Below, in pieces: positions 24,915 through 33,400 of a stretch of DNA of 64,000 bases. Source of the stretch: Fodinibius sp036381435 (lineage in GTDB: Bacteria; Bacteroidota; Rhodothermia; Balneolales; Balneolaceae); contig DASVCW010000043.1 in the NCBI GenBank assembly GCA_036381435.1, positions 1-64,000 of the forward strand. Direction: 5' to 3'. Below the pieces are notes generated by a model. It did no database searches and was not told the origin of the DNA. It saw only the letters and a program-made list of their open reading frames with translations. A program made the position numbers and the translations under genes. The first letter of the stretch is position 1. Every line of letters begins with the position of its first letter.

Positions 24915-26177
24915 ATGAGCGATAAAGATAAAAACAAAGAAAATACCATCCATTGCTCGTTTTGCGGGCGTTCAAGTCACGAAGTAAACAGCATGGTTGC
25001 GGGACCGAATGATGTTTATATCTGCGATCATTGTGTGGCTGATGCTTCAGGAATTGTAAAGAGCGATTTGGCTTCAATGTCAAAAAAGCGGGAAAAGAAT
25101 TACCGTCCGCTTCTCAAGCCTGCCGAAATAAAAGCTAAGCTCGATGAGTATGTGATCGGACAGGAAGGAGCCAAAAAAACACTCTCTGTAGCCGTTTATA
25201 ATCACTACAAGCGGATAAGTTCTGATTTTCAGAGTGATTTGGATGATACTGAAGTAGAAAAGAGCAACATCGTGCTGCTTGGCCCCACGGGTTGCGGAAA
25301 AACATTGCTTGCGCGAACGCTGGCAAATATTATTGATGTGCCTTTTACTATCGCTGACGCTACCGTGCTTACGGAAGCCGGCTACGTTGGTGAAGATGTG
25401 GAAAGCATTCTTTCCAGCTTGCTTCAGTCTGCCGATTATGATGTAGAGCAGGCTAAACGCGGTATTGTTTATATTGATGAAGTGGACAAAGTAGCCCGGA
25501 AAAGCGATAATCCGTCTATCACACGTGACGTCTCGGGTGAAGGAGTTCAGCAGGCCTTGCTTAAAATTTTAGAAGGCACGGTTGCCAACATTCCACCTAA
25601 AGGTGGACGCAAGCATCCTGAGCAAAGTTTTATTCAGGTTGATACATCCAATATCTTGTTTATCTGCGGCGGGGCATTCAGTGGATTAGAAGAAATTATT
25701 TCGAGACGGCTTTCAGTAAGTTCATTAGGTTTTCATTCCGAAGAGCAAGTCACTTTCGACAAAGATGATCCCGATATATTTACTTACGTAGAAGCTCCAG
25801 ATTTACAGCGGTATGGGTTGATCCCCGAGCTTATCGGCCGTTTACCGGTTATTTCGGGCCTGCATCATCTTTCTAAAGAAGCGATGATTGAAATTCTGGT
25901 TAAACCCAAAAATGCGCTTACCAAACAGTATAAAAAGCTGTTCCAGATGGAAGGTGTAGAGCTTGTTTTTGAAGAAGAAGCGCTTGAACTTATTGTAGAA
26001 AAAGCGCTGAAACGAAAAACGGGTGCCCGTGGACTACGTTCGATTATGGAATCATCCATGCTTGATATCATGTTCACACTACCGTCTATGAAAAATATTG
26101 AACGGTGTATTATCACCAGGGAAACTATAGATAGTGAAGCGCCGCCCGTTTACGAAAAACGGAAAGCGTCGGCCTAA
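24915..26177 (+). CDS. clpX: ClpX, unfoldase ATPase of the ClpXP protease
   Basis: A 420-residue AAA+ ATPase. The N-terminal zinc domain has CSFCGRSSHEV and YICDHC (four Cys). Walker A is GPTGCGKT and Walker B is IVYIDEVDK. The IGF-like loop for ClpP docking would lie in the SSLGFHSEE region, where LGF replaces the usual IGF. Sensor residues are in GLIPELIGRLP, and KRKTGARGLRSI closes the C-terminal domain. The start at 24915 is supported by GGAGGA seven bases upstream and by family length; the frame upstream overlaps clpP and is not needed. A terminator follows. Confidence 0.96.
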   Translation: MSDKDKNKENTIHCSFCGRSSHEVNSMVAGPNDVYICDHCVADASGIVKSDLASMSKKREKNYRPLLKPAEIKAKLDEYVIGQEGAKKTLSVAVYNHYKRISSDFQSDLDDTEVEKSNIVLLGPTGCGKTLLARTLANIIDVPFTIADATVLTEAGYVGEDVESILSSLLQSADYDVEQAKRGIVYIDEVDKVARKSDNPSITRDVSGEGVQQALLKILEGTVANIPPKGGRKHPEQSFIQVDTSNILFICGGAFSGLEEIISRRLSVSSLGFHSEEQVTFDKDDPDIFTYVEAPDLQRYGLIPELIGRLPVISGLHHLSKEAMIEILVKPKNALTKQYKKLFQMEGVELVFEEEALELIVEKALKRKTGARGLRSIMESSMLDIMFTLPSMKNIERCIITRETIDSEAPPVYEKRKASA

Positions 26178-26196
26178 ATTAGAAGATTTCAAATCC

Positions 26197-26233
26197 AAAA
26201 AGGCATTATCAATTGAGGTAATGCCTTTTTTAT
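26197..26233 (+). terminator. Rho-independent terminator of clpX
   Basis: AAAAGGCATTA and TAATGCCTTTT form an 11-bp stem around a 10-base loop, followed by a T-rich tract (TTTTTTATTT). It begins about 20 bases after the clpX stop codon and ends the tig-clpP-clpX block. Confidence 0.85.
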
Positions 26234-26443
26234 TTAAAGCTGTTTTTCTTGTTAAAACACCAAGTTCCGCGAAATTCTTCTTTGTGGTTCTCTGTGCCTT
26301 CTCTCTGTACTTAGTGCAATAGCCGCGTGAGCTATATTTCAACAAGTAACTTTACGATTAAGCCTTAACCACAATTTTATTGGCATATGTTGTAAGGAAT
26401 TATATTTTGAATACTTACAACTCTAAACTTAATACTTTGATGC

Positions 26444-27769
26444 TTGAAACTTCATCTTACATCAAATAGAATTAATATCGTTCTAATCGGACTGTTGATT
26501 TTACTCGGTATCGGTTCATTTGCCTATAACCAGTATTTGATCAACCGCATCCTCACCCAGGAGAAAGCAAATGTTGAACTTTGGGCTGAAGCTATTGAAT
26601 ATACCAGCAATCCTGTACAGGGGGAGATCAGCCAAAATTTATTAAACGCTTCAGCCTACCTGCGCCGCAATACTGACGTGCCTGACAGAATAATCGAAAT
26701 GATCGAAGAGGCCGAGGCTGATCGTACTTCACAAACCTTCGTAACCCGGGAAATTGTACTGAGTGAAGGACGGTTCCGTGTACCGCGTATCATTGTGGAT
26801 GAACGGGGTGAAATCATATCCGCCAATCATGTAGAAGCACCATGGAACGATGAACTGATTGAGCGCTTCGCCTCCATGCATGCACCTATCGAAATTAAGC
26901 TGGGAAACGAACAGTACTCGCAAACACAGTATGTGTATTATGGTGAAAGCCCTACCGTAAGGTATCTTCGGTATTTCCCTTATATCCAGCTCAGTTTGCT
27001 GGCACTGCTGCTGGGAATCGGTTTTGTGAGTTATCGCGCCATTACTAAATCCGAGCAATCTAATCTTTGGGTGGGAATGACCAAAGAAGCTGCTCATCAA
27101 CTGGGTACGCCGCTTTCGAGCTTATACGGCTGGATTGAACTGCTGCGCGAGGAAAAGAATAATGATGCCTTCACCCAAAAGATTTGTAATGAATTGGAAG
27201 ATGACATCACCCGTTTACGGGGAGTAGCTGACCGGTTTAATAAAATAGGTTCGAAGCCGGAATTAAAGTTGCAACGGCTGGAGCCCATCTTACTGCAGGT
27301 TATTGACTATATGGAACAAAGGTTGCCCCGGCTCGACAAAAATGTGGATGTACTCCGTCACCTCGATTCGAGCATACAGGCAAAAGTAAATTCCGAGTTG
27401 TTTCAGTGGGCGATGGAAAACCTTCTCAAAAATGCAATGGATGCGATCAAATCAACAGCGGCAAAAGCGTATGTGTCTATAAAGCTGCAACGGGTGGAAA
27501 ATGAAGTGCTGATTGATGTGATAGATTCAGGAAAAGGCATTGATAAAAAGCATCAGAGTGAAATTTTTAAACCGGGTTACAGTACTAAAAAACGCGGCTG
27601 GGGACTGGGATTGAGTCTTACCCGCCGTATCATCGAAGAATACCATCAGGGGAAACTGGTGATTTACCGGTCTGAAGTAGGAGCGGGTACTACGATGCGG
27701 GTGATTTTAAAAGTCGATGATATTAAAGAAAAAAAGAGGGAGAAGGAGGAGGTGGCCTCGAAGACTTAG
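26444..27769 (+). CDS. Membrane sensor histidine kinase, candidate PorY
   Basis: A 441-residue protein with two membrane helices (about residues 10-30 and 180-200) framing a sensor region of about 150 residues. The kinase core follows: phosphoaccepting H218 in AAHQLGTPLSSLYGW, N-box ENLLKNAMDAI, and ATP-lid motifs DSGKGID and GWGLGLSLTRRI. There is no HAMP or receiver domain. The HQLGTPLSSL H-box is the form I associate with the Bacteroidota kinases that include PorY, the partner of PorX; porX is 11 kb upstream and no regulator is adjacent. The partner assignment is a hypothesis. A stop codon lies two codons before the TTG, which is the only credible start. Confidence 0.85.
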   Translation: MKLHLTSNRINIVLIGLLILLGIGSFAYNQYLINRILTQEKANVELWAEAIEYTSNPVQGEISQNLLNASAYLRRNTDVPDRIIEMIEEAEADRTSQTFVTREIVLSEGRFRVPRIIVDERGEIISANHVEAPWNDELIERFASMHAPIEIKLGNEQYSQTQYVYYGESPTVRYLRYFPYIQLSLLALLLGIGFVSYRAITKSEQSNLWVGMTKEAAHQLGTPLSSLYGWIELLREEKNNDAFTQKICNELEDDITRLRGVADRFNKIGSKPELKLQRLEPILLQVIDYMEQRLPRLDKNVDVLRHLDSSIQAKVNSELFQWAMENLLKNAMDAIKSTAAKAYVSIKLQRVENEVLIDVIDSGKGIDKKHQSEIFKPGYSTKKRGWGLGLSLTRRIIEEYHQGKLVIYRSEVGAGTTMRVILKVDDIKEKKREKEEVASKT

Positions 27770-27847
27770 CATTCCCATCCGACCGCTGGTTTTGCAGTCT
27801 GACGGTTACGGAAAGGCCTATCAAAAAAAACTTCTTTTAATTGGAGA

Positions 27848-27894
27848 ATAAGGATTAACGATTGGAGATTTTAGATCTTAAATCTTAGTTCGTT
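27848..27894. repeat. Inverted repeat AAGGATTAACGA..TCGTTAATCCTT
   Basis: The two 12-bp arms are exact complements, with a further TTTTAGATCTTAAA-like inner pairing. It is part of the 347-bp gene-free stretch 27770-28116 between the convergent kinase and sigma factor genes. That stretch otherwise holds the two repeat copies at 27954 and 28021. Confidence 0.6.
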
Positions 27895-27953
27895 AATCCT
27901 TGTTCTTAAATCATTTAGCCGCTTTTCCAAAATTCAAGAAGGTAAGCATTTAA

Positions 27954-28051
27954 TAGCTAAAAGGGGGTTGTACTCCCGTCTCTTAAACATCGGAGTGCAA
28001 CTCCCTCAGAGCACAAGAAAGTCCCCCCTTCGAAGGGGCGCAAGGGGATGA
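27954..28051. repeat. Tandem placement of two dispersed repeats: GTTGTACTCC family (copy 2) and CCCCCTTCGAAGGGGG family
   Basis: 27954-28010 holds GGGGGTTGTACTCCCG and CGGAGTGCAACTCCC as inverted arms, related to 4730-4787. Directly after it, 28021-28051 holds CCCCCCTTCGAAGGGG followed by CGCAAGGGGATGA, a single copy of the family that also forms the ends of the element at 55896-56065. The same two families are again neighbours at 51002-51095. Confidence 0.65.
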
Positions 28052-28116
28052 TCAAAACTTAATCAAGGCTCACTTTTAAGAAATTGTTTTAGTCTCATAA
28101 ATTGAGCCTGAACCCT

Positions 28117-28692
28117 TTAATCAGGCCGATAGCCACGTTTTTCGGCATATTCCAGAAGCTCAGCTTTGAGCAGGTTGCGTCCCCGATGTAAACGAGAGCG
28201 AATAGTTCCGATAGGCACGTCAAGCATATTTGCGATTTCCTCGTAGGTAAAGCCTTCAATATCACAAAGCAGAACAACGGTTCGGAAGTCTTCGGGCAGT
28301 TTGTCAAGTGCACTTGAAATGTCATCATCAATCAGGTCGCGGAACATTTTGTCTTCAAGATCAGATGTATCGGTCCGTTCCGCCCGTATCGTTTCATAAA
28401 AAGTGGCTACCTCATCATAATCAACCTGGTTAGGCTGCTTCGACTTCTTACGGTAATTATTGATGTAGGAGTTTTTGAGGATACGGAACAGCCATGCTTT
28501 GGCATTGGTTCCTTTTTCATAGCTGTTAAAAAACCGAAAGGCCTTGACAATAGTGTCTTGCACAAGATCCTCGGCATCACTCGGATCTGATGTTAAGCGT
28601 AGCGCAAAATTATACATTGCGTCCAGTTGAGGGATAATTTCGTCTTCAAAATCTTCCTGTTTTTGGACTTCCTCTGTGGTTAGTTCTGGCAT
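28117..28692 (-). CDS. ECF-type RNA polymerase sigma factor
   Basis: A 191-residue sigma-70 family protein. Region 2 (about 25-95) includes PSDAEDLVQDTIVKAFRFF and KAWLFRILKNSYINNYRK. Region 4 (about 130-185) has LPEDFRTVVLLCDIEGFTYEEIA and GTIRSRLHRGRNLLK. It would redirect RNA polymerase to a stress or envelope regulon. No anti-sigma gene is adjacent, and both neighbours point elsewhere, so control may be by a distant partner. In Porphyromonas PorX acts with the ECF factor SigP; whether this gene plays that part here cannot be told from sequence alone. The 359-bp region upstream (28693-29051) is AT-rich with no gene. Confidence 0.93.
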   Translation of the reverse strand: MPELTTEEVQKQEDFEDEIIPQLDAMYNFALRLTSDPSDAEDLVQDTIVKAFRFFNSYEKGTNAKAWLFRILKNSYINNYRKKSKQPNQVDYDEVATFYETIRAERTDTSDLEDKMFRDLIDDDISSALDKLPEDFRTVVLLCDIEGFTYEEIANMLDVPIGTIRSRLHRGRNLLKAELLEYAEKRGYRPD

Positions 28693-28943
28693 CCCGATGT
28701 TAGTTTTTTTGACTAATTAATATAGTGTCTGAGATTAAAATCTCGCAATAGTATCTAATTGTTTTCTTTAATAAATATAACAATAATTAGTATATCAAAT
28801 CTGCTCATTAAATATTAATCACTTTAACTAATGAGCCTGATAGCTAAAGTAAATATCTGGTTGATATACCTATAGTTATAAAGCCGTTTAAAAAAGATTG
28901 TTCCCTTTTATCATTCATCTTTTTCGCTAATTTTGTTTGAGTT

Positions 28944-29034
28944 ATATCACAGAGAACCACAGAGTGAACACCGAGATTCACAGAGCGATAATCACTCTGT
29001 GTAACTCTGCGTATTCTCTGCGAAACTTTGTGCA
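28944..29034. repeat. CACAGAG / CTCTGTG inverted repeat
   Basis: Left half TATCACAGAGAACCACAGAG and right half ACTCTGTGTAACTCTGCG are related in inverted orientation, with further TTCTCTGCGAAACTTTGTG. This is the fullest copy of a repeat family found in several gaps of the window. It ends 17 bases from the stop of the CPBP protease gene and may act as its terminator. Confidence 0.6.
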
Positions 29035-29051
29035 ACCAGTGATGAAATTTA

Positions 29052-29777
29052 TCAAAAAGCGATCACCATGAGATCATAAATAGCATGAGTCCAGGCGGCC
29101 ATGCCGAAGCCTCTCCAGATATAAATGGCATTAAGGGCCAAACCAAATAAAAAGCGGAATAAAAACGAACCCAAGGTAAACGGATCACCCAGTTCGCCTA
29201 TGTAATGCGCGAGGCTGAAAAGTACCGCGGCCAGCACCATCGCAAAAGCATAGGCCATATATTTTTTGGCAAACAGTTTCTTAAAAATAAAGAGCAGGGC
29301 TGAAACCAGAATAACCCGGAAAAAAAGTTCTTCATAAAGTCCTGCTCCAAGCGAAAGTGCCATTTGCTGGAGCAGGCTCATATTTTCAACGGGTGAAATT
29401 TGCATTTGCAGCAGGCCCGCCACTGTAGCTGAAATCAGCAGTGCCAGTACAAAAGCGTAGACCGCTGCTTCAAGTAGCATGGTGAAAAAGTAACCTATAC
29501 GCAGTGATGAAAGTCGGTTTCGCTCCCGGTACAGCACAAAAACGCCCAGCAAGGCGATGAAAATAAGAGTGATGGAAAGCACATCCTGCCCGATATATGA
29601 AAACAGCGTCTTTATCCAGATATCAACCGAAATGCGCACTACTTGCTCGGCAGCCGGTTGAGAAACAAAAATCAGTATTTCATATAGCAAGAGCAGCGGC
29701 AGGCTGATCAGATAACTGTACAGCAGCGACCGGGTCGATGAAAAATAATGGTTAATTGAATTTCCGAATGCACTCAT
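29052..29777 (-). CDS. CPBP-family intramembrane metalloprotease
   Basis: A 241-residue integral membrane protein with about seven helices. The CAAX/CPBP motif EExxxR is EELFFR in GAGLYEELFFRVILV, a conserved His is in SLAHYIGEL, and a third motif is WTHAIYDL near the end. In bacteria this family is tied to membrane protein processing or self-immunity. The start chosen (29777) makes ATGA with the stop of the LysM gene, so translation is probably coupled; the longer frame to 29834 would overlap that gene by 61 bases. It is the last gene of the TPR-LysM-CPBP operon. Confidence 0.87.
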   Translation of the reverse strand: MSAFGNSINHYFSSTRSLLYSYLISLPLLLLYEILIFVSQPAAEQVVRISVDIWIKTLFSYIGQDVLSITLIFIALLGVFVLYRERNRLSSLRIGYFFTMLLEAAVYAFVLALLISATVAGLLQMQISPVENMSLLQQMALSLGAGLYEELFFRVILVSALLFIFKKLFAKKYMAYAFAMVLAAVLFSLAHYIGELGDPFTLGSFLFRFLFGLALNAIYIWRGFGMAAWTHAIYDLMVIAF

Positions 29778-30868
29778 TGATTTTGATAGATAGTGACCGC
29801 GGGATCTGTTTCCGAAAGTTGCAGCACATTCCATGCAGCGGTAGAAAGTTTTAATCCATTTCCTGAAATGCGGTCGTTGATGCGAACATAAATGCCCTTC
29901 TCGTTTTCCCGGTTTTTAACGAAAATAACTGATCCTAACGAAATATTTGAATGCGCCGCGGTGAGTGCGTTGGGGTTATATAGTTCCCCATTGGTAGTGG
30001 TAGTTCCTTTGGCACTCGCACTGTAGGTTAAAGCTTGTGTAGACCCCAAATTCTGCAAGTTAGCATTTACCAGATATGGATTTTTATACGATCTGCCCGG
30101 TGGCGCCAGTACAGTTATCTGCTGGCCATTGCGTAAGGTTGAGCCCGCATCAGGATTAAGCGCCCAAAATTCATCTTCACCCATTTTAAATGTTAAAAGC
30201 AGTTCCCCCAGGCTTTCACCCGAAATCCTGTAAGCAATAAACTTGCCCTGAGGTGATGCTTCCGCCGATTCAGCTATCGAAGGCGGCATTGAAGGAGCAC
30301 GAACGGTTAAATGCTGTCCCACACGAATGGTGTTTGAGGCAAGGTCATTCAATGTTTTGAGTGCCTCCACAGTCATGCCGTGTTCAAGCGCAATTCGATA
30401 CAATGAATCTTCGCTTTTAACTACATAATAAGTATTTTGCTGTGTTTTTTTATCAACAGTAATCGGCCGATTTTGTTGAGCCCCCGACCGCATCGGAAAA
30501 ATTGTTAACTTTTGACCCACCTTAAGGTTACTGGCAGAGAGATTATTCCACGATTTTAGTTCTGCAATATTTACATTGTACTTTTTGGAAATCGAAAAAA
30601 GAGTTTCTCCCGCTTCAACCGTATGGACAATATTTTCGGGGGATGATTGTCGCACGGTCAACACTTGCCCTATTGAAAGCCGGTTTGAATGCAAGTCATT
30701 CCACTGTTTAAGCTGCTGTACTTCTACATTGTACTGCTGAGCAATGCTGAACAGGGTTTCTCCTTTAGCGACAGTATGAGTGGCATCTTGTGCTGATGCA
30801 AAAACCGTGAAGCCAAATGTTAAAACAGCGAAAGCGAGCGTTGACTTTATGAATGATCGAAACTTCAT
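29774..30868 (-). CDS. Secreted LysM protein with RlpA-like C-terminal domain
   Basis: A 364-residue exported protein with signal peptide (residues 1-26, ending ASA). Three clear LysM repeats lie at about 31-75, 83-127 and 147-192, each with HTV/YYV, GETLFSI or similar, and a Asn-Asp/Asn-Asn-L turn (NDL, NNL). A degenerate fourth lies at about 210-255 (YRISGESLGELL, GQQITV). The C-terminal domain (about 280-362) has SAKGTTTTNGELYNPNALTAAH and VYVRINDRISGNGLKLS-like features of the RlpA double-psi beta-barrel. It should bind peptidoglycan and may cleave or remodel it. It directly follows the TPR gene and is coupled to the CPBP gene. Confidence 0.9.
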   Translation of the reverse strand: MKFRSFIKSTLAFAVLTFGFTVFASAQDATHTVAKGETLFSIAQQYNVEVQQLKQWNDLHSNRLSIGQVLTVRQSSPENIVHTVEAGETLFSISKKYNVNIAELKSWNNLSASNLKVGQKLTIFPMRSGAQQNRPITVDKKTQQNTYYVVKSEDSLYRIALEHGMTVEALKTLNDLASNTIRVGQHLTVRAPSMPPSIAESAEASPQGKFIAYRISGESLGELLLTFKMGEDEFWALNPDAGSTLRNGQQITVLAPPGRSYKNPYLVNANLQNLGSTQALTYSASAKGTTTTNGELYNPNALTAAHSNISLGSVIFVKNRENEKGIYVRINDRISGNGLKLSTAAWNVLQLSETDPAVTIYQNQ

Positions 30869-31216
30869 TTACCCCTTTTGTTCTTGTTCTATATCTATTT
30901 CCAGTTGATATAATGCTTCTTGCAACTCCGATTTAGTGCGGGCTTCCTTTTGTTTAGAAGCAATTTTTATGCCAGTCTTATAAAGTTTCTGCGCGTCCGA
31001 AGAGCGATCCAGCATTTCATACAGCTTGCCTAAATGATAGTAAGTGCCTATATAATCCGGATCGTCGGCAAGAATATTTTCAAACAGGATACGTGTTTTC
31101 TCAAAATCTCCCTGTTTTTGGAATTCCAGAGCCAGCGCGAATTTTGAAAAAGAATCCCCGGGATTGGCTTTTATCTGACGCGCCAGCTGTTTGATTTTCG
31201 ACTGATCCTGCTTCAT
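30869..31216 (-). CDS. Small TPR-repeat protein
   Basis: A 115-residue soluble protein with three TPR-like helix pairs (about 18-50, 52-85, 86-113), including DSFSKFALALEFQKQGDFEKT and DYIGTYYHLGKLYEMLDRSSDA. It has no signal peptide. It probably binds another protein. Its stop abuts the start of the LysM gene, so the two are co-transcribed and possibly translationally linked. The function is otherwise unknown. Confidence 0.85.
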   Translation of the reverse strand: MKQDQSKIKQLARQIKANPGDSFSKFALALEFQKQGDFEKTRILFENILADDPDYIGTYYHLGKLYEMLDRSSDAQKLYKTGIKIASKQKEARTKSELQEALYQLEIDIEQEQKG

Positions 31217-31346
31217 AACTAAGTACCTAACGAGTAGCGAGCCGTTGCTATTTTGCCCGGTTAAAAGTTAAGAAATAAGATACAGAAAAAAATGGGCTTT
31301 GAAAGGGGTGGGCACGCAAAGACGCATCTGGCTTACATCACTTGAA

Positions 31347-31434
31347 CTGGCGCAAGCCTGCCTTCACCGAAACTTCTCCAAACAGACAGTTCTCCTGTCA
31401 CGGCTACGTGCAGGCAGGCGTCTCGCTCGCGCCA
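31347..31434. repeat. Interrupted GGCGCAAGC-type inverted repeat
   Basis: TGGCGCAAGCCTGCC at 31348-31362 and GGCAGGCGTCTCGCTCGCGCCA at 31413-31434 pair in inverted orientation. They belong to the family found compactly at 32432-32456, 35629-35649 and 35672-35696. The 239-bp gap 31217-31455 between the SDR and TPR genes holds no convincing gene. Confidence 0.5.
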
Positions 31435-31455
31435 TACTTCGCTCTGCAAAAAGCT

Positions 31456-32322
31456 CTAACTACTCACCGCATCACCGCCGTTTACGTGGATAACCTGTCC
31501 CGAGATGTAAGATGCATCTTCGGAAGCCAGAAAAACATAAGCGGGGGCCACTTCCGCGGGTTGTCCCGGCCGGCCCATTGGAGTTGATTTACCGAATTTG
31601 GCCACGTGTTCTTCATTAAAAGTGGAAGGAATAAGCGGTGTCCAGATCGGTCCGGGCGCAACGGCGTTTACGCGAATGCCCTTTGGAGCCAAATCCATGT
31701 TTAGTGAGCGGGTGAAACCAACGATAGCCCCTTTTGTGGCACCGTAATCAATCAAGTTTTTGCGCCCCTGGTAAGCCACCACGCTGGTAGTATTGATGAT
31801 GGAGTCACCTTTTTTCAAATATTTTCCAGCGGCATGAGTAAGGTAGAACATAGAAATCACATTGGTTTGAAATGTTTTTTCAGTAAGATTAAGATCCAGT
31901 TCTTCAAGCCCCTCACGCGAGTGCTGTTCGCCGGCATTGTTGACCAGAATATTTAATCCTCCGAAAGCTTCAGCCACTTGTTCTATGCTCTCTTTGCAAA
32001 ATGCTTTATCCCGGATGTCCCCCCTGATGATGAGACACTCAGTCCCTTCTTTTTCTACCATGTGTTTGGTCATGTTGGCGTCATCATCTTCTTTCAAATA
32101 GATAATAGCGACTTTGGCTCCTTCTCTGGCATAATGAACCGCTATGGCACGGCCTATTCCTGAATCACCACCCGTAATCAAAGCCGATTTTCCTTTCAAC
32201 TTGCCGCTGCCTTTATAATCATCTCGTATGGATTCGGGATTCGGCTCCATCTTCGATTCTTTTCCCGGAATAGATTGATGCTGTTTAGGTAGGTTCTCTT
32301 CTTTTAGCTCTTGATGATTCAT
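31456..32322 (-). CDS. Short-chain dehydrogenase/reductase (YhdF/YghA-like)
   Basis: A 288-residue SDR enzyme. After a polar N-terminal extension of about 42 residues come the NAD(P) motif TGGDSGIGRA, the NNAG motif in ILVNNAGEQH, and catalytic Ser (NTTSVVAYQG) with YGATK containing the Tyr and Lys. The late VNAVAPGPIWTPLIP and SYISGQVIHVNGG complete the classical SDR pattern. The extension with PKQHQSIPG and MEPNPES is typical of the YghA/YhdF/glucose-dehydrogenase-like stress SDRs. The substrate is unknown, and the enzyme is cytosolic. Confidence 0.92.
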   Translation of the reverse strand: MNHQELKEENLPKQHQSIPGKESKMEPNPESIRDDYKGSGKLKGKSALITGGDSGIGRAIAVHYAREGAKVAIIYLKEDDDANMTKHMVEKEGTECLIIRGDIRDKAFCKESIEQVAEAFGGLNILVNNAGEQHSREGLEELDLNLTEKTFQTNVISMFYLTHAAGKYLKKGDSIINTTSVVAYQGRKNLIDYGATKGAIVGFTRSLNMDLAPKGIRVNAVAPGPIWTPLIPSTFNEEHVAKFGKSTPMGRPGQPAEVAPAYVFLASEDASYISGQVIHVNGGDAVSS

Positions 32323-32431
32323 CAGTTCGTATTTTTATTGGATTGAAGGGATAGTGTTTTTACTATAAAGGATGAATATTGTTTCTGTTAAGTTGGATTC
32401 TCCAAAAGCTGTTACTGTTAATTACCGATTT

Positions 32432-32456
32432 TGGCACAAGCGAGACGCTTGCGCCA
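32432..32456. repeat. TGGCACAAGCG..CGCTTGCGCCA palindrome, left of the AT-rich segment
   Basis: An 11-bp stem with one G-U-type mismatch around a three-base loop. Close copies lie at 35672-35696 and 35629-35649 on the other side of the 32.5-35.6 kb gene group. It is followed by a cacagag-related stretch up to 32510. Confidence 0.65.
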
Positions 32457-32514
32457 GTCAGATTGCACTAAGATGTTAAACCTTTGCGAACCTTAGTGTC
32501 TTCTTTGTATAACA

Positions 32515-33015
32515 ATGAATAAAGTTAATGATATGTTGGTATTAGATGATGTAAATGACGCAGCTTTGAGGCATAAGTTCTTTACCGGTATTTTGCCTGT
32601 TGCAATTGAGTCTATAGAAAAAGACACAAATCCAGCCTGGGGCAAAATGAGTTCTCAGCACATGATTGAACACTTGCTGGAAGCGTTTGAAATTTCCACC
32701 GGTAAATTACAGGTTCAGTGCCGGATATCAGCTGAAAGCCAACGGAAATTTAAAGCCTTTCTTCATACAAGCCGTCCTATGCCTAAAGGGTTTAGAAATC
32801 CTTTGACAGGAAGTAGGTTGCCTGCTCTTAAATATGGCAGTCTGGAAGAAGCTGTTGAAAGATTGAATGCAGAGGTTCAGAATTTTTTTGCATTCTGTAA
32901 AGAAAAACCTGAAGCAAAATGCGTGAATCCGACATTTGGAGAGCTTAATGTCGAAGAATGGCAAAAGTTTCACTTTAAACACTGCCTTCATCATTTATCG
33001 CAATTTGGCGGCTGA
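32515..33015 (+). CDS. DUF1569 / DinB-like family protein
   Basis: A 166-residue soluble protein resembling the DUF1569 branch of DinB-like four-helix bundles. The histidines expected to bind a metal are in MSSQHMIEHL near residue 45 and in FHFKHCLHHLSQFGG at the C-terminus. DinB-like proteins are often thiol-dependent transferases or of unknown function; the activity here is not known. There is no signal peptide. It is followed by a very small ORF after 18 bases. Confidence 0.8.
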   Translation: MNKVNDMLVLDDVNDAALRHKFFTGILPVAIESIEKDTNPAWGKMSSQHMIEHLLEAFEISTGKLQVQCRISAESQRKFKAFLHTSRPMPKGFRNPLTGSRLPALKYGSLEEAVERLNAEVQNFFAFCKEKPEAKCVNPTFGELNVEEWQKFHFKHCLHHLSQFGG

Positions 33016-33033
33016 GATAGTTAAGGAACAAGA

Positions 33034-33225
33034 ATGATAACCACTATCGCTGAATTGGAATTGTTTTATCACTGGGATGAGCAACCTGACGTAACCGCCG
33101 CTGATCCTAACGATGATTGGAATTGGGATGTAGAACTTGATGGCTGCCTTGGCTGGAGGGAACTATGTGACGCTTTCGTAATACCGGTGCTTGGCATGCC
33201 TCCGTTCAAGCTCGGGAGATTTTAA
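33034..33225 (+). CDS. Possible small acidic protein (63 residues)
   Basis: A short frame with AAGGA six bases before the ATG and only 18 bases after the upstream gene, so it may be its operon partner. The peptide is acidic and rich in Trp and Asp (NDDWNWDVELDG), with no recognisable domain, signal or helix. It could equally be a chance frame or the remnant of a longer gene. Bases 33226-33400 downstream contain no gene. Confidence 0.35.
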   Translation: MITTIAELELFYHWDEQPDVTAADPNDDWNWDVELDGCLGWRELCDAFVIPVLGMPPFKLGRF

Positions 33226-33400
33226 GGCTTGAGAAAAAATGTCCGAACTTCAATACCTGGCGAGTGCTTTAAAATGAATTAGACTTAGAGAATGATAAAC
33301 CCGTTGCAAATAAAAAAGTAAAATTTTTTTTGTAACAATTAGCCCCTTAGTCACTCTTGTTAATGTACGTCTAACCTTCAATTAAAAAAGCGGGGCTACT

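Noticed and set aside
29778..29834. Extended start of the CPBP protease
   Set aside because: It would overlap the LysM gene by 61 bases; the ATGA overlap at 29777 is more natural.
31299..31587. Plus-strand frames overlapping the 3' end of the SDR gene
   Set aside because: They run antisense to the SDR gene and through a repeat, with low-complexity composition; no ribosome binding site.
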